The notes under the pieces were generated by a model, which saw only the letters and a list, made by a program, of their open reading frames with translations, searched no databases and had not been told where the DNA came from. This document shows, in pieces, positions 1 through 13,927 of a stretch of 64,000 bases of DNA; within the stretch, counting starts at the first letter, position 1, and each line of letters starts with the position of its first letter. The position numbers and the translations under genes are program-made. Source of the stretch: Henckelia pumila (lineage: Eukaryota; Streptophyta; Magnoliopsida; Lamiales; Gesneriaceae). The stretch is taken from assembly GCF_033568475.1 (NCBI RefSeq), contig NC_133122.1:65805442-65869441 (forward strand), read 5' to 3'.

Positions 1-1539
1 GGAAGGAAGGCAGATGTTTCAAATTCAAAATTGATGTGAGTAACAGTCAAGAATTGTAACAGCAAGAATAAAGAGGAATCATGGCTGTTAATGGGAATTA
101 TTGGCCATGAATGAGAGGCTTTTCAGTTAGATTTTCAGCCTATAAATAGTGGCCAAAGTCTGAATGAAGATCACACCCAAAAAACTCCAAATTCTCGAGC
201 ACCAAGCTGCTGTTTTTTGGTTTTCTTGAGCTCCATTTTTGTTGCCCAGTGTGCTGCCATTTGTGGTTGATAGAGGCTGCAGAATCCTCTCCATATATCA
301 GAATTCTTGTGTCCTTCCTAAATTCGAAGACATCAGCAACCGTACGAAGCTCAAAAGCCTGCTCATTGTCGAGCACAAGTGATAAACAGAAATCTCGAAA
401 AAAAAAGTCGGCATCGTTTCGATCATACTTTCTATCCATTTTGGAAGAGGTTTCTGTCCATTTCAAGTGCAAGTTTCTGCCTGTTCCTGAAGCCTTCGAA
501 TCTACCCAAGTTCAAGTAATCATCTACTGCAACCAAATCCAAAAAGTTGCCCGAGTTCAAGCCAAGAAGCAGCGCCGAAGTCGAGCGAGGAGTTGCATTT
601 TTCCAGAAAAGTTGAGCAGCTTAGTTCCCTTAAAACCGAACAGATTTCTTTGTGAATCTAGTTCAAGTTTTGCCGAAGTCGAGGCTCTCCAACAATCTTT
701 ACTCCTACACGATTTTCTTAGAAATCGAATACGGTAAGTGGGCTTCTACCTTTCTTTTGTGTGATATAAGTTTCTATACTTATATTTATTTTTGCGTGTG
801 AGTTAAGTTTTATAACATAAATACTTATACTTTTGAAAATTCGATCGGCATGATAATATTCGTTTCACTTTGATATATATTATTTGTTGGCTATTCATGA
901 TATTATTTGAAGCATGTTAGAATTATTTGGAAATATTTGAGATGCACTGTTAAGAGTCGATTTAGAAATGGTTAAGGAATTTCCGACGATTTGATTTGAT
1001 TTGATTTGATATGGCCCTGATGCGGTGGGTTATAATAACCGTTCCTTTGGCCTCGCCCCTTAGAGGAGTAACATATAGGGGACTGATCAGTAGAACCATG
1101 AAAAATTAGATAATTAACAGTGCAATATTTGCTTCGTATTTGTTTGAATTCAACATGCTTATTTTGTTTCGAGATTATGAAATATACATGAGTACATGTA
1201 AATATATTTTGGTGTTTATCGTGCTCGATCGGCCCCCACTTGCTGAGTGTTTTCCAAAACACTCACCCCCTTACTTTTCTCCTCAGATACCGAAGAAAAT
1301 CTAGAAGAGGATGGACAATATGCATTCTGGGGTTGGTGATCAACTTGAAGTTTTATTAGAAGTTATTTTCTATTATTTTGTCGTTTCCGCTATTGTCGTA
1401 TTTCCTATTTTGTAAAGACATATTTGATTATGTAAAAGACTGGTTGAAGGTTGTTCTCTATACTACGTGGCTTGTTGTTTTTCAATTCGAAATGTTAAAC
1501 AACGCCGATGTCAACAAGGCCCGGTTTCGGGGCGTGACA
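1..1539 (+). mobile_element. Right-hand part of an LTR, probably Ty3/gypsy
   Basis: No host gene is seen here. The segment has LTR traits: a TATA box (TATAAATA, 141-148) followed by a long non-coding transcribed-type stretch, and a right border reading GGGGCGTGACA, a common end of plant gypsy LTRs, at about 1,539. The left end lies outside the window, so the target duplication cannot be tested and a solo LTR cannot be told from the end of a full element. The reading frame at 249-737 has no recognisable domain and spans the LTR promoter-proximal region, so I do not call it a gene. The border call is inference from sequence form. Confidence 0.5.
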
Positions 1540-1555
1540 CTAACAATTTGAATTA

Positions 1556-1750
1556 ATTATTTTTTAGAGCATGTATAAATACGAAATAGTTGTTATAAAA
1601 CTTTGTCGTACTTTGATATCAAGTTATTAATACTTTTTGGAATTTCAAATTTGATTTTTTAGAGCATGTATAAATACGAAATAGTTGTTATAAAACTTTG
1701 TCGTACTTTGATATCAAGTTATTAATACTTTTTGGAATATCAAATTTGAA
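1556..1750. repeat. 95-bp tandem duplication
   Basis: Two nearly identical copies stand head to tail. The marker AGAGCATGTATAAATACG starts at 1,566 and again at 1,661, so the period is 95 bp. The copies differ at only a few positions. The pair ends about 260 bp before the start codon of the GT31-like gene, so it may lie in that gene's promoter; each copy contains a TATAAATA string. Confidence 0.9.
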
Positions 1751-2007
1751 GAGAAATAAAATAAATTAATTTCTCTGAAAAGAAAATTGCAATAATAGTA
1801 ATGAATTTCATAAGAAAATAATTGGCGCCCACGAGGCAACCCCGCCTTCCTCTTCGTTCATTCCTATAACAAACATTGTCTTCCAAGATCCGAACATTTC
1901 TCCATTGAAGCACTACTTTCTTCTCTGCAACTTTCAAACTCTATGCTAATGGTGTAATCCATTCCATTGATCTTTTCAAGTACAAAAAATTCTCCATCGC
2001 CAGCCCA

Positions 2008-3713
2008 ATGAACCATTCTTCGCATCGCCTCATGCACACTGGCTTCATCAGCCTTCGCACATCTATAACCTGGTTAGTCTTGGCCACGCTTCTAATCTAT
2101 TCCCTTTACTCCACAAAGCTCGTTTTGAATAGAAACGGAAGTCCCGCTTGTTCTTTATCGTCTCCCGTTGTGTATGACAAGAAAAGCGTGGAAAAGATTG
2201 TGGAAATTAACCATCCCTCACCTCCGCAAAATTGCTCTTCTAAACAAGATTCAAGTGATGTTGTTTCGCCCCCGTCGTACGAAAGAGACGAAATCCAGCT
2301 GAAAGATGTGGTTTTCTGTATCGCTGCTTCTGCGAATCTCTGGGAGCAGAGGAAAGAGTACATAAAGTTGTGGTGGAGGCCAGGGGAGACTAGAGGGGTC
2401 GTCTGGTTGGATGAGAAGGTGAGGATTAGACGAAATGAAAGGTTGCCGGATATTCGAATTTCAGGCGATACTTCCAATTACCAGTACACGAATACGCAGG
2501 GAAAGCGGTCGGCTTTGAGGATCTCGAGGGTGGTTTCGGAGACTTTGAGGTTGGGGATGAAAGATGTGAAGTGGTTTGTCATGGGAGATGATGACACAGT
2601 TTTCATGGTAGAAAATGTACTGAGAGTGATTTCAAAATATGATCATAATCAGTATTACTACATTGGTAGTTCATCAGAAAGCCATATTCAGAATATATTT
2701 TTCTCTTATGCTATGGCTTATGGTGGAGGGGGATTCGCCATTAGCTATCCTTTGGCTAAAGAGCTCGAAAAAATGCAAGATCGGTGTATTCAACGGTACC
2801 CGGGGTTGTATGGGAGTGATGATAGGATTCAAGCTTGTATGGCGGAATTGGGGGTGCCTCTAACCAAAGAAGCTGGTTTTCATCAAGTAAGATCTCTGAC
2901 AACTTCGATCCTATGTTCAATTTTTTCGTGTATAAATATAGAAAACTTACCATGTATGTATGTTTTCTTGAAATGCAGTATGATGTGTATGGGAACCTAT
3001 TAGGCCTTCTTGGAGCACACCCTGTAACTCCACTGGTATCACTTCACCATCTTGATGTGGTGGATCCTATATTCCCCGGCGTGAGTCAAGTTGAGGGCAT
3101 CAAACGTCTATTCGAATCGGTAAAGCAGGATTCGGCCAGCATAATCCAACAATCCATCTGTTATAACAAGAGAAGGAACTGGTCCATCTCTGTTTCGTGG
3201 GGCTATGTGGTTCAAATCATCAGGGGCATCATCTCTCCTAGAGAGCTAGAAACGCCCGCGAGGACATTTCTGAACTGGTATAAACGAGCCGACTATACTG
3301 CATATGCATTCAACACTAGGCCTGTGGCTAGGCAGCCTTGCCAAAAGCCTTTCTTGTTCTACTTGAGCTCCGTCAAATATGATGAGAACAGGAAACAAAT
3401 CATCGGGGTTTACTCACGGTATAAGGAGTCGCAGCCTTATTGCCGATGGAGAAATGATTCGCCTGAAAAACTCGAGTCTGTTGTCATCTTGAAAAGGCCA
3501 GACAGCGGCAGATGGAAGAGGGTAAGCTTGAAAGTTCTAATGAAGCCATATTTATAATGTTAACATGAACTTATCTTTGGATAATAAACCACGTTTTTCG
3601 CTCTGTTTCAGTCACCTAGGAGGGATTGTTGTAGAGTTTTGCCTTCAAGAAAGAACTCGGTTTTGTACCTATGGGTGGGTAACTGCAGACAAGGCGAGAT
3701 TATCGAATTATAG
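2008..3713 (+). CDS. GT31/DUF604 (Fringe-related) glycosyltransferase-like protein
   Basis: Three exons: 2008-2886, 2979-3521 and 3612-3713, all joined in phase 0 with GT-AG introns of 92 and 90 bp. The product is 507 aa, normal for the plant DUF604 branch of GT31. The start follows a clear upstream leader and is followed by a short cytosolic tail and one hydrophobic segment (about residues 18-38), giving a type II membrane topology typical of Golgi enzymes. The acidic motif FVMGDDDTVF (Asp 194-196) is the expected metal and nucleotide-sugar site of GT31 folds. The second exon carries the DUF604 core (DVYGNLLGLLGAHPVTPL) and the last exon the conserved SPRRDCC motif (residues 475-481). Family membership is strong; the sugar donor and acceptor are unknown for most members and cannot be read here. 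All key motifs are intact, so it is probably functional. Confidence 0.93.
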
Positions 3714-4504
3714 TTCAGACAGAAGACTTACATTTTAAGGTGAAGTTTCACTCTTGGGAAGATAGAAAGTTGAAGTATTTCACAGCCAAAGGTAACCGCA
3801 GAGACTCTATCAAGCTTCCTTCAAAGATAAAAGCAGGTCACATATATAAAACCATCGCTGGATTTCTAGCTTTATCTGTAAATCTAACACAGTGGAACAT
3901 TTTAATTGTATTTACCATCCAATATTACCTCAAGAAATTTTGTAAAATCAAAGTTACATCAGGGAATTTTTTTTTCCTGTTCTTTACTCATTCTGCTCAT
4001 TAAGTTTGCCATGCACATGCATCAAAGAACTTGTGGCCAACTAAACATTGATCATAGATTCAAATAAAGGTACTTTAGAGTAGATTAATTGTTCTAGTAA
4101 AATAAAAACAAGTATAGATTAAACGTGTGGTTCTGGATAAAAACAGAAATTAAGGCATCTTAATAATTACTGTAAATAAATATCAAGAACATAGTAAGTA
4201 TAGTGCTTAAAGTTCGAAGTATATATTAAACATGAGTTTCATGTCTGATGCAGAAAATGTAACGTTATTTCGATACAAAACTTGAGCCAAAATAGAATTT
4301 AGCAGCTCCAGGCGACCCAATACAATGGGTGCGGCCCTTTCTCCTCCCATTTAGCAATCAATCAAAAAACCTTACACAGCTCACATCCCACGCGAAACCA
4401 GTTCCAAAGTTTCACGTCAAAAAGGCTCTATCTTTTGTTTTTTCCGTCTCTTTCTTTTTATACCTCAACTTTCATTTACATTTGAGGAGCGAAAAACGTC
4501 AAAC
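3714..4504. other. Intergenic between convergent genes
   Basis: This 0.8-kb stretch holds the 3' ends of the GT31-like gene and of the convergent kinase gene. It is AT-rich. A reading frame at 3,740-4,003 has no recognisable domain and probably lies in the 3' untranslated region. No RNA gene or repeat was seen. Confidence 0.6.
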
Positions 4505-7500
4505 TTAGTTAGCCTGGTGTTTACGTTCCTCTTCTTTCTTGACTCTGCGCGAAGCAGGGCTCTTTCCGGGAGTTTGGACCGGATGGATGTTGGGATCGTA
4601 TATCTGGGAAGCGAGGTAGTTCAATGCTATAACAATATCGGCTATGAGAGGACGCATATTAGGCTGTTCTTGGACGCACATTGCCGCGATTGCAAGAGCC
4701 TGGTATAAGCCTCTCACCGGATATTGACCTTCGAGTGCTGGATCAGCCATTTGATGAAATTTTTTGCGGTCCTTGAATAATGGTTTGGCCTGCAGAGAGA
4801 CAAGAACGTACCCGTAAAAAGGTATTTTCATTTCTACAGGAAAGTGTTCCTTCACATACTATCAAGGGATTAAACATCACAGGACATAAAAATGATTTCT
4901 AATTGGACAAAATGTCGGGCCTATGGTAAAACTTCTCCTACGATTAGTTTTACCTACGATTTCTGATACTATTTGTTCTTAAGTCAAGAAATCAACACAT
5001 TGTTCTCAGAAAGCTGATTGATCTTTTGACATCACCATAAAGATTAGGACAAGATGAAAATAAGCTACTTGAGATTGAATGAACCAGTTGCGGAGCATTG
5101 GATACCTAAAAGATTGGCTGGGTACTCTTCTTTTTGGAGCCATATAGGCTGGCATGAACTCGGAAAGGGGGCAAATCAGGAGTCATGAAACCATCTGATC
5201 TACGGCAATAAAAAAATAAATTCTAAAGAGAACATCAACATTTCATGTGCTCTACTGCTCAGTGATGATGTATGCGGTATAGTTATTATTCGTTTGATAG
5301 AAGATTACTACAGAGAAATCAACAAATGGTCTCCCTCTACTATCGAACCATGAGAACTTAAGTATGTAGAAGTAGAAATCAGAGGTACTGACCCATGAGA
5401 CCAGATTTTGCTCTGAAGCACATCTTCTGTTGTCAATGGCCCTTCTGCCCGTAATGATCTCTAGAAGACAAACGCCAAAACTATAAATATCGGACTTGAA
5501 TGTAAGTTGGCCAGTCATTGCATAATCAGGTGCACAGTATCCATACGTGCCCATCACTCTGGTCGAAACATGTGTCTGATCTCCAGAAGGGCCGACCTTG
5601 GCCAATCCAAAATCCGATAGTTTTGGATGATATCCATCCCCGAGCAAAATGTTGGAACACTTCAAATCACGATATATGATGGGTGGTTTCATCTTGTCAT
5701 GCAAATATTCTAAGCCTTTTGCCGCGCCAGCTGCTATCTTCATTCTAGTGTTCCAATCTAGCTGTTTTACATTAGGGCGAAGGTCTGTGAAAGTAAATGT
5801 CATAAGTGAAATACAAGCCATAACCTATGTACGAAATTGACCCATGGCACGTGGCTGAGACATACCATGTAAATGGTCCTCCAAGGAACCGTGCGACATG
5901 TACTCATAGACTAATAGCCTCTGATCTCCTTCAGCGCAGTAACCAACTAACTTGACGAGATTAGGGTGGTCGGCCGTACCTAATGTTAGAACTTCTACAA
6001 CGAATTCCCGAATCCCTTGGCATCCGTTTCGATCAAGTTGCTTGATTGCCACAATCTGCATAACACCACCAAACTATTCAGCTCCACAACCTGAAGCTTA
6101 TACTAAGATCTTAGACCAAAAAATAAGTCAATAACAAATATATCGACTATGTCATAAGAAAGCTGGATAAACGAATAAACACCACAACTGACCTCATCAG
6201 TGTCCAAATGACCTTTATAAACTTTTCCAAACCCCCCCTCGCCAAGGAAATATTCATCTCTAAAATTCTGTGTAGCGGCTACTAGATCAGAAAATGTAAA
6301 TTTCCTTGCTTTGACTTCTTTCGTCTCTCCATCACAAGAACTATTACTGGCATCAGACACCTCCACCGTGTGTTCTATGTCAGAATGATTTACAACCTTT
6401 GAATCCTCTTTCACAATTTTATCACGTGGACTAGATTTGCGGGCATCTAAAGAACATAAACCAAAAGGAAAAAGAACAGTATTATGTGAATGATGTCCAA
6501 TCATAAACTACAAAAGGAAAAGATACATAAAGAAAAGAAGAATGAAAAATAAAGCTAAAGAATTAATTCCAACATGAAGTAGTAGTGGATGAACACAACC
6601 ACCATACTATTATATTATATTATATTATAAATATAAAGGACAAAATTGTGGAAACAAACAAGAACAAATAGAAAATCGAACTTTCCCAAAGTATGCCTTG
6701 TAGTACGTCAAAAGCATCACCCTTTGCTCTGTTCCAACACAAAGTCACACAACAAACAAAATGATTCATGCCATTGATGATGCAATAAACACAAACTCTC
6801 CAAAAGAATTTTATATCTTAAAATAAACATATGAATCTAAACACATAGAGGAGGCTGCATTACTCAATCGCCCCTCAATCTGAAAATAACTCGGAAATCA
6901 GAGAGTAATTTTTTTTTTAATAAGATAAGATAAGACAATTTTCACTCTCCTCCCAACAAAAGATTCAATTTTTAGCTTTTCTTTTTCCTGAGATTGGGCG
7001 GTATATATGGTTTAATAGCATAGATTGCGTATCCCATCAGCAATATTTCTGGCTTGGCCCAAAAATGCAACAAAATTCAACCTATTTCCAAAACCCTTGA
7101 AGGATCGATCAACAAAAATTCATGACATTAAACTAAAGAAACAAGAAATATAGAAACCTCACCCACCAGCCAGAAGTACACTTAAATATGAATTCATTAA
7201 AAAGGACCTTCTTCCTTACGCGTAAAATCATAAATTCATTCCAAAGACAGATGAAGAACACGCGCATGCAATTCAATAGCATTGAACGGCTGCCGTAGAA
7301 TGACAGAGGTAGACATGCAAACCAAGAAAAAGTAAATTGCACTGCCCACAAATAACAATGGAACGAAGAAAACCAAACCCTTCACCGATCCATAACCCAA
7401 AAGGGAACGAAACAAAGATTTCTCAAAAACCCACGTAGAAAACCCCAGAAGTTCTCAAAGAAAAGTTTTTGATTTTTTTTTCAAAAAAAAAAAAAGAAAA

Positions 7501-7698
7501 CTTTATGCAAATCCCACGATTAAAAGATATGATTCAAAAAATCGGGATTTCATTCCATATATTTATTTGATCACGTGTACCTTGCGGCTGCTGCGAATGA
7601 TCAGTCTTTCGATACCGATCATTGTTAATGTTGTTCTTGTTCTTTCTTTCCATTCTCCGGTCCATCGATGATTCTCCGGAGCAAAGGAAACACCCCAT
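4505..7698 (-). CDS. RLCK subfamily VII (PBS1-like, PBL7-type) protein kinase
   Basis: Five exons on the minus strand: 7698-7581, 6446-6193, 6055-5866, 5784-5393 and 4789-4505; phases agree and the product is 412 aa. The start gives MGCFLCS, with Gly2 for N-myristoylation and Cys3/Cys6 for palmitoylation, so plasma-membrane attachment is expected. The kinase domain has the glycine loop [11 protein letters not shown] (108-118), ATP lysine K129, catalytic YRDLKCSN (D227) and DFG (D245). Closest in memory is Arabidopsis PBL7/PBL5-type kinases, which relay signals from cell-surface immune and growth receptors. Two donors read GTCAGT rather than GTAAGT. Oddity: the invariant APE motif reads APD (D274), a Glu-to-Asp change that may weaken the salt bridge to the C-lobe arginine. 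The first intron is long (1.13 kb). Whether it is fully active is open. Confidence 0.93.
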
Positions 7699-8910
7699 GT
7701 CTTCCCCTCCTTTCGCCCAAAAATATAAATATAAATATAAATCAATAAAAATTATATATTTCGTGTATATATTTCTTGCTCTCTCAGCTGTAGATGAAAC
7801 AGAAGAGATTATAGAGAATGGGAAGAGAGAATTTGAAAAGGCAACAGGTTTTAGGTGGAGAAACAGAGAGAGAAGTGATGGTTTATATTAATATCGATCT
7901 CTATATATATGTATATATTAAATAAGCAATTCTTTTTCTTACACTTATCGGTGATGTTTTCTGGTGCATCTGGTGAAGGGTGTCTCGAGTACACCATCCA
8001 CTCCACAACCGCCACGTCATAAATCGGGAGATTTTGCAATATGTTCAAATTATTTTTGTCATTTCTATCACAATTAATTAAATTTTATTTAATAATCTAA
8101 TAATATTGGTTATTATATTTTAATATAGATTTAATTCGAAACAATTTTGTCGATATATATATGTTATGTTAAGAAATTTATAGAAGGGTTTATGTAAAAA
8201 TGTTCAATGATTAATAAAAAAAATATTTATTTTTAAAATTTATGATGTTTTTTTAATAAATTTTGATTTTTTATATTAAAGATAATGTAATATTTTTGTG
8301 AACACGCCATAAATAATAATAATAAAATAAATAAATAGTCTTGTACACATGTGATAATATTTTATTTATTAAGTAATTTGTGTACTAGAAATTCAATAAT
8401 TAATTGGAATAATTATTTATATAATATTATATATATATATATAGTTATGGTATTTTGTAATATTTTCTAGATCGGAGATACCATCATTTTTTTATCATCA
8501 TACTATAATATGTACGCACCTTGTCTATTATGATATATATATATAGTGTATTTGCATTATTTGAGAATTGGATCAAGTTAATTCAAAATGATAAAGTTAA
8601 TTTAAATTTATCAGTTTTGATTTACAATTTTTGTATGTGAAGAAACACATCAACTGCATATCTAATAAATGAGTATCCATATTTACATAGATGATCACAA
8701 CATGTGTGCAATGTATCAAACTTTTATAATATAAATATATATATAGCATATAAATAATAAAATAAGACTTCAAATTAGATTTTTCAAATAACTGATCGAG
8801 AAAAAAGTAATCATCTAGGATAATTTTTATTAATTCTAAAATTTATGATGTTCGATAATATAGATATATATATATATATCAAAAACTAGATTTTTTAGGC
8901 GAGTAATACT
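7699..8910. other. Upstream region of the kinase gene and AT-rich spacer
   Basis: The first 200 bp upstream of the kinase start contain TATA-like runs on the minus strand (near 7,723-7,745 and 7,900-7,920) that could serve its promoter; no single box stands out. Beyond about 8,050 the DNA is very AT-rich without coding signal. Confidence 0.45.
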
Positions 8911-9062
8911 CTTGTGAGATGGTCTCATCCGTGAGACGGGTCAATTCTATCCATATTTATAATAATAATTAATATTTTTGAGATAAATTGTAATAATTTT
9001 TAATGGATAATCCATATAAAAGATTCGTCTCATAAATATGATCCTTAAGACCATCTCATAAA
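8911..9062. mobile_element. Short MITE-like element
   Basis: The left end TGTGAGATGGTCTCA (8,913-8,927) is mirrored by AAGACCATCTCATA (9,047-9,060), giving imperfect terminal inverted repeats around an AT-rich core of about 150 bp. Ends with GTGAGA...GGTCTCA are widespread in plant MITEs. No coding capacity. Superfamily not assigned. Confidence 0.6.
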
Positions 9063-11433
9063 ATTTTTTGCCTTCTTAAGCCAAGGGTAATTTTAAACTT
9101 ATTGTTTTTATATATGGAAAAAAAAATCCCTCCCACCGATCGTAATTATATTTTAAAAATACTTTTAAATAAAATTAGAAAAAGGTGAGCGACACGTTTC
9201 CGCTGGAGAGTAAATTCGGATTAATTTGGTGGGGGCCCACATAGCGTAGCCTACGAACATATATACGTTGACTTTTCAAATTGGCAAATTAAATCCTTAC
9301 ACGTGTCATAAATTATGTGAATTGGGTAATTACTGCGGAGTTAATTTTTGACCTAACATCGGACCAAGAACTTGTTCTAGTTTGGAAATCCATTGCCTAT
9401 ATTTGTTTATTTATAGTAATATATTAATTATTAAGTATATAATAAACATTCTTGTAACTCAAGATTTTCAGTTTTTAATATTACTGTTATTTTTTTAAAA
9501 AAAATTATATAATAAACATTTATTTAACAAATTTTATAGAGATATTTTTCATTTTTTTAATAATTTTTTTGGTCTCTCGGGAGTCATGAGTTCTAATTTA
9601 TTTTCAAGAGATCGTGTACTTCTATAACTTGTGAGTAGATATTTCTAGAAAGATAATAAATGAAAATAACATCTTCCTATATTTGTTCTTTATTAATATC
9701 AATTATTACTTCGTTTATTATTATTATTTTGGAGTTGATTGTTTTATTATCACTAACATATGATCAAAGTAGATATCTTTTTTTTGGTCTAGTGATCTAT
9801 TTGAAGATTTTTATGTGAATATTATTGGTAATTACTATAATTTTCAACAAAAATTTTATACATACTAGTAAATATATGTACACGATGTGTGCACATACAT
9901 TAAATTTTTATCCAAAATATATTATGCATAACATTATATGAAATATATTAAGATTTGAGTAATTTATATTTAACGTTATGGTTTTTTTATTATTTTATTA
10001 GTATTTTGTTATTTTAAAAAAATTATGGTAGTTATGGGATAAGGGTATTTTTGGAGACAAAAATTGATATGATATAATTTACCAAAAGTAGTTACTATAT
10101 ATGTCTCAAACTTAATAATATAGAAGAGATGTATATTTGACTATATTTTTAGAAACTTCCCATTCAATAACTAGTTTATTATTTTATATTTTGATACACT
10201 TAGAAATTGGTTTTATTCGTTCAAAAAATATTAATATCGATTAATTTTAAAAATAAATAGTTTTTATGTTTTCATCAAATAGTAAAAAAAAAAAATTTAC
10301 CGGACAGAAACATTTATATTTATTTGTTTAAGCGGAAAAGAAAAAAATGTCTCAATGAAACTTTCATTATAGCAGTGGATCGAGTACCAAAATAATCATA
10401 TTAAATAGTTTTTTTTTTCAAAAAAATAATAAATAAATAAAATTTTCACATATTATATTAAATCTAAAACGTTTTTTCTATTATTGCATGATACCGTGTT
10501 AAATAAACATTTTTAATATATTGGTTTGACTTCTAACTCTTATATTGCTAATGCGCCACCACTCATGCGAAGTCACTTTAATTTACACACTCTTTTTTCG
10601 CCATAATTTTTCCCGAAATTTCAAGAAGATATTTCTCCAAAATGTATTTAATATTGAAGGGTTTTTTAAAATTATAACATGCTTTAATTATAATTAACAA
10701 AATCATATGGTTGTCTTCAAAAAATAAAATAAAATCATATGGTTTAAAAATATTCCGTAAAGGAAAATATAATCTCAAATGTAACCTAAAAAAAACATAT
10801 ACTAGGTCTGAAAATCGACCAATCCCAAGAAAAAATCGGCTTTGTAACCATTGGATACTCACAATCTCACATTGTACCCAAAGTAACAATGTTGAACGCG
10901 TGTGATTAGATTAATTAATAATGTGTATCATAGATTACTATCAAAGTATCAAAACTAAATATATTGTTTAATCATTAGTCAGACAACTTTTTAAGGAGCT
11001 AATATCATATTATAAATATAATTATCATCAAATCTCAGCAGACAAAGAGAAGATGATCGCGAACTCAAATATAATAATACAAACTTTTGTTTTAATTAGT
11101 ATAATTATGGATTAATCATCACCTAATTAGTTAAAAATTAGAGGACACGTGTATGGGTGGCCTATTATCCCAAATCATATTCTGAATGCAGTCGTGGAGA
11201 ATAAGTTTTAATGAAAAGGACTAATTTGGATTTTGCAATAAAAATATGATTATAAAATAGAAATTTATTCATTAAAGAAAGTATGCAACGGCAAATATAT
11301 TGTGAGAAAGATGTTTGAAAATTAAATGATCTCAAACTACAAAAAAGTAAGGACACACGGCTTACCTATTTATATCCAACCAAAGAGTCTTTCCAACGAT
11401 GATTTTGAATCATATCCATCACCTAAATATTGA

Positions 11434-11478
11434 AATCGGAATCGGAATCGGAATCGGAATCATCGGAATCGGAATCGT
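11434..11478. repeat. Hexanucleotide repeat (ATCGGA)n
   Basis: About seven units of ATCGGA in tandem, interrupted once by an extra ATC near 11,460. Confidence 0.85.
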
Positions 11479-12478
11479 CTTTTTCAAATTGATCATGAAC
11501 TTAAAATCGAGTCGATATCCTTAAGCCATAAACAAAAATTAATTTTCGGTTATGATTTCGAATTGGAATCGGAACCAAGAGATATCGAAGCTGAATTCGA
11601 AGATGTAATTAATCTTAATTTAGGATCTCATATTTGTAGATGATCTGAGTTATAGAGACTAAATATAATCCCTACATGTTTTTTATATTAAAATTAAACG
11701 TTCATAATATTTTTTAATTTAATCGCAAACATTTTTTTTCACAAAAAAAAAAAAAATAATAATGTCATTTCAACTTTCTTGAGGGGAAATGTCAACAATA
11801 AAAATCACATGAGCGAATAATTAAGATATCGGAAAATCAGGTCAAAATAGCTCATTTAGACAAGAACCAAAGGTATCACGATACCGTAGACAAGAAATAT
11901 TTATTTATTTATTTTAGATTTTACAATGCAATCAACCAATCCTTAAAGATTATTATATTCGAATTTTAAATCTATGGATTTTCAAACGTATTTTTTGTTA
12001 TTTAAAAGTGTAATATCATAAACTTTAAATCTATTCTTCACATGTTTATATAGTCATGTTAATTATAATAGATTTCAAGTTTATCTAACAATGATATCAT
12101 TTGAAATTCATTATACTTTGTATTACTAATGTGTAAATAAATAAGTTGTGGATTTAATATTTGATTTGTTGTTCATTGTATGAAATTATAATCGAAATCC
12201 ATGAATTTTAAATCCATCAATCCAAACGCAAACATAAGATAAACGAAATATGGTATTTGGGTTTAGCTAAAAAAAGAAAAAAGAAATAGTACGCCCTTTT
12301 TATGTATAAGATATATAATATTTTTCACCTGAAACTAAACTTAGATTTTGGAAATTAGTATAATGGAGTATGTAGGAAATCATGTTATGTCAAGATAAAA
12401 TAAAATAAAAAAATTATTCAAATAGTATAAACACAAATTCAAAATTTTATAAATTATTAGAAACGCTCAATTTCCAAT

Positions 12479-12597
<119 letters not shown>

Positions 12598-13048
12598 TTG
12601 AATTATGATTTTGAAAATTAGTTGAGTCGAATAGTTTGTTGAACTTTTGAAGATTTCTAGCTTGCGTTTAGAATTTGTATCGATATGAATTTGTGGGTAT
12701 TTGTTTATATGAGGGGAGTATATATAAAATTGTGCTTATAATGACAATCCAACAAATAGACGCGTAAAATGTCCGTAGATTAAGTTGTAATAAACATGCA
12801 TTAATTTGATACACTAATTGAATATAAAGTTGTTTCTAGAAAATGTTTAAATTTTAAATAAATGCTTTAAAGAAAGAACGAAATCAGAAATCAATGAAAC
12901 CAATTTAACACAAAATAAAAATAAAAAAATTAGTTGTCATATCCAAATATTAAACGAATTATATTTAAAATATTTTGAAATTTACAATCAACACAAACTG
13001 CTCCTTTTTTTTATTATTTATAAAAAAGGTACTTATTTTGACCAAGCA

Positions 13049-13052
<4 letters not shown>

Positions 13053-13083
<31 letters not shown>
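13053..13083. repeat. (AT)n microsatellite
   Basis: An uninterrupted run of about 15 AT units. Confidence 0.9.
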
Positions 13084-13085
<2 letters not shown>

Positions 13086-13927
13086 AAAAAAAATTCGTTT
13101 GGAAACTTAAAAACAATATGTAAATAAATTTCTATATATTTAAAACCTTCTAAAATGCTGAAATTGCGTTGAGTGAAGAAGCTTAAAACAATGTCTCTTC
13201 CTTTTCTTGTTATGAAAAAAAAAATTAGATGCTAATAACATAAAACCGCATGCGTCTGACTTTAGTAAAAAGAAAAATTTATAAAAATATTTAGCATAAG
13301 AAACATAATTCGAAGAAAAATACTTTTGTGTCAAAATTCACCAAATATAATGAAGTGGTCTGAGAGTGATCCGACAGCTGATAGCAACGGACCAAGATCT
13401 AATTGGAGTAAAGTTCACACTTACTCACCTGATCATTTTGAAACCCAACTTATAAAGCCAGACACCGCCAGTTTAGATAAAGTTATTGCACTTGTTTTTC
13501 AAAATAATATTAATTTTTATTATTATTTATTATTATATATATAGGATATGAAATAGGCCATTCACACTTGCCTGATATGTACAAATTTGGTACGAGCTTT
13601 GGACCTATGCCGACCCTGAGTGATAGGGTCAAGTCTTGGAATCAAACTAGGTTAGATCCATAGATTAGGCTTATTCTTCTGTGGTTAGCATTACTCTAAA
13701 AACTTGTCATGTTCCAATGATAAGATGTATCAGCAAGGCCGTAAAAGTAAATGGAATTCAAATTCAAGAAGTTTCAATGTGGAATCCTAATAGATTTGAC
13801 GAATGCCAGCACCTATGATGCGCCACGACCCACAATAACTAGATGATAAATTGACTAAGATCCAACTTTAAACATATAATCCAGAAGTTGCCGGGGACGA
13901 CGAGAAAAGTGTTTACACGGAATGAGG

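Noticed and set aside
249..737. Open frame of 162 codons on the plus strand
   Set aside because: Spans an LTR promoter-proximal region, has biased Ser/Lys/Arg composition and no domain.
2835..2978. Longer upstream start for the second GT31 exon
   Set aside because: This stretch is the end of exon 1 in another frame plus the 92-bp intron; splicing at 2,886/2,979 joins the conserved protein correctly.
6103..6504. Alternative start of the kinase at 6,504
   Set aside because: The sequence before 6,446 is a T-rich intron acceptor. Exon 1 at 7,581-7,698 gives a perfect phase match and the acylation motif MGC.
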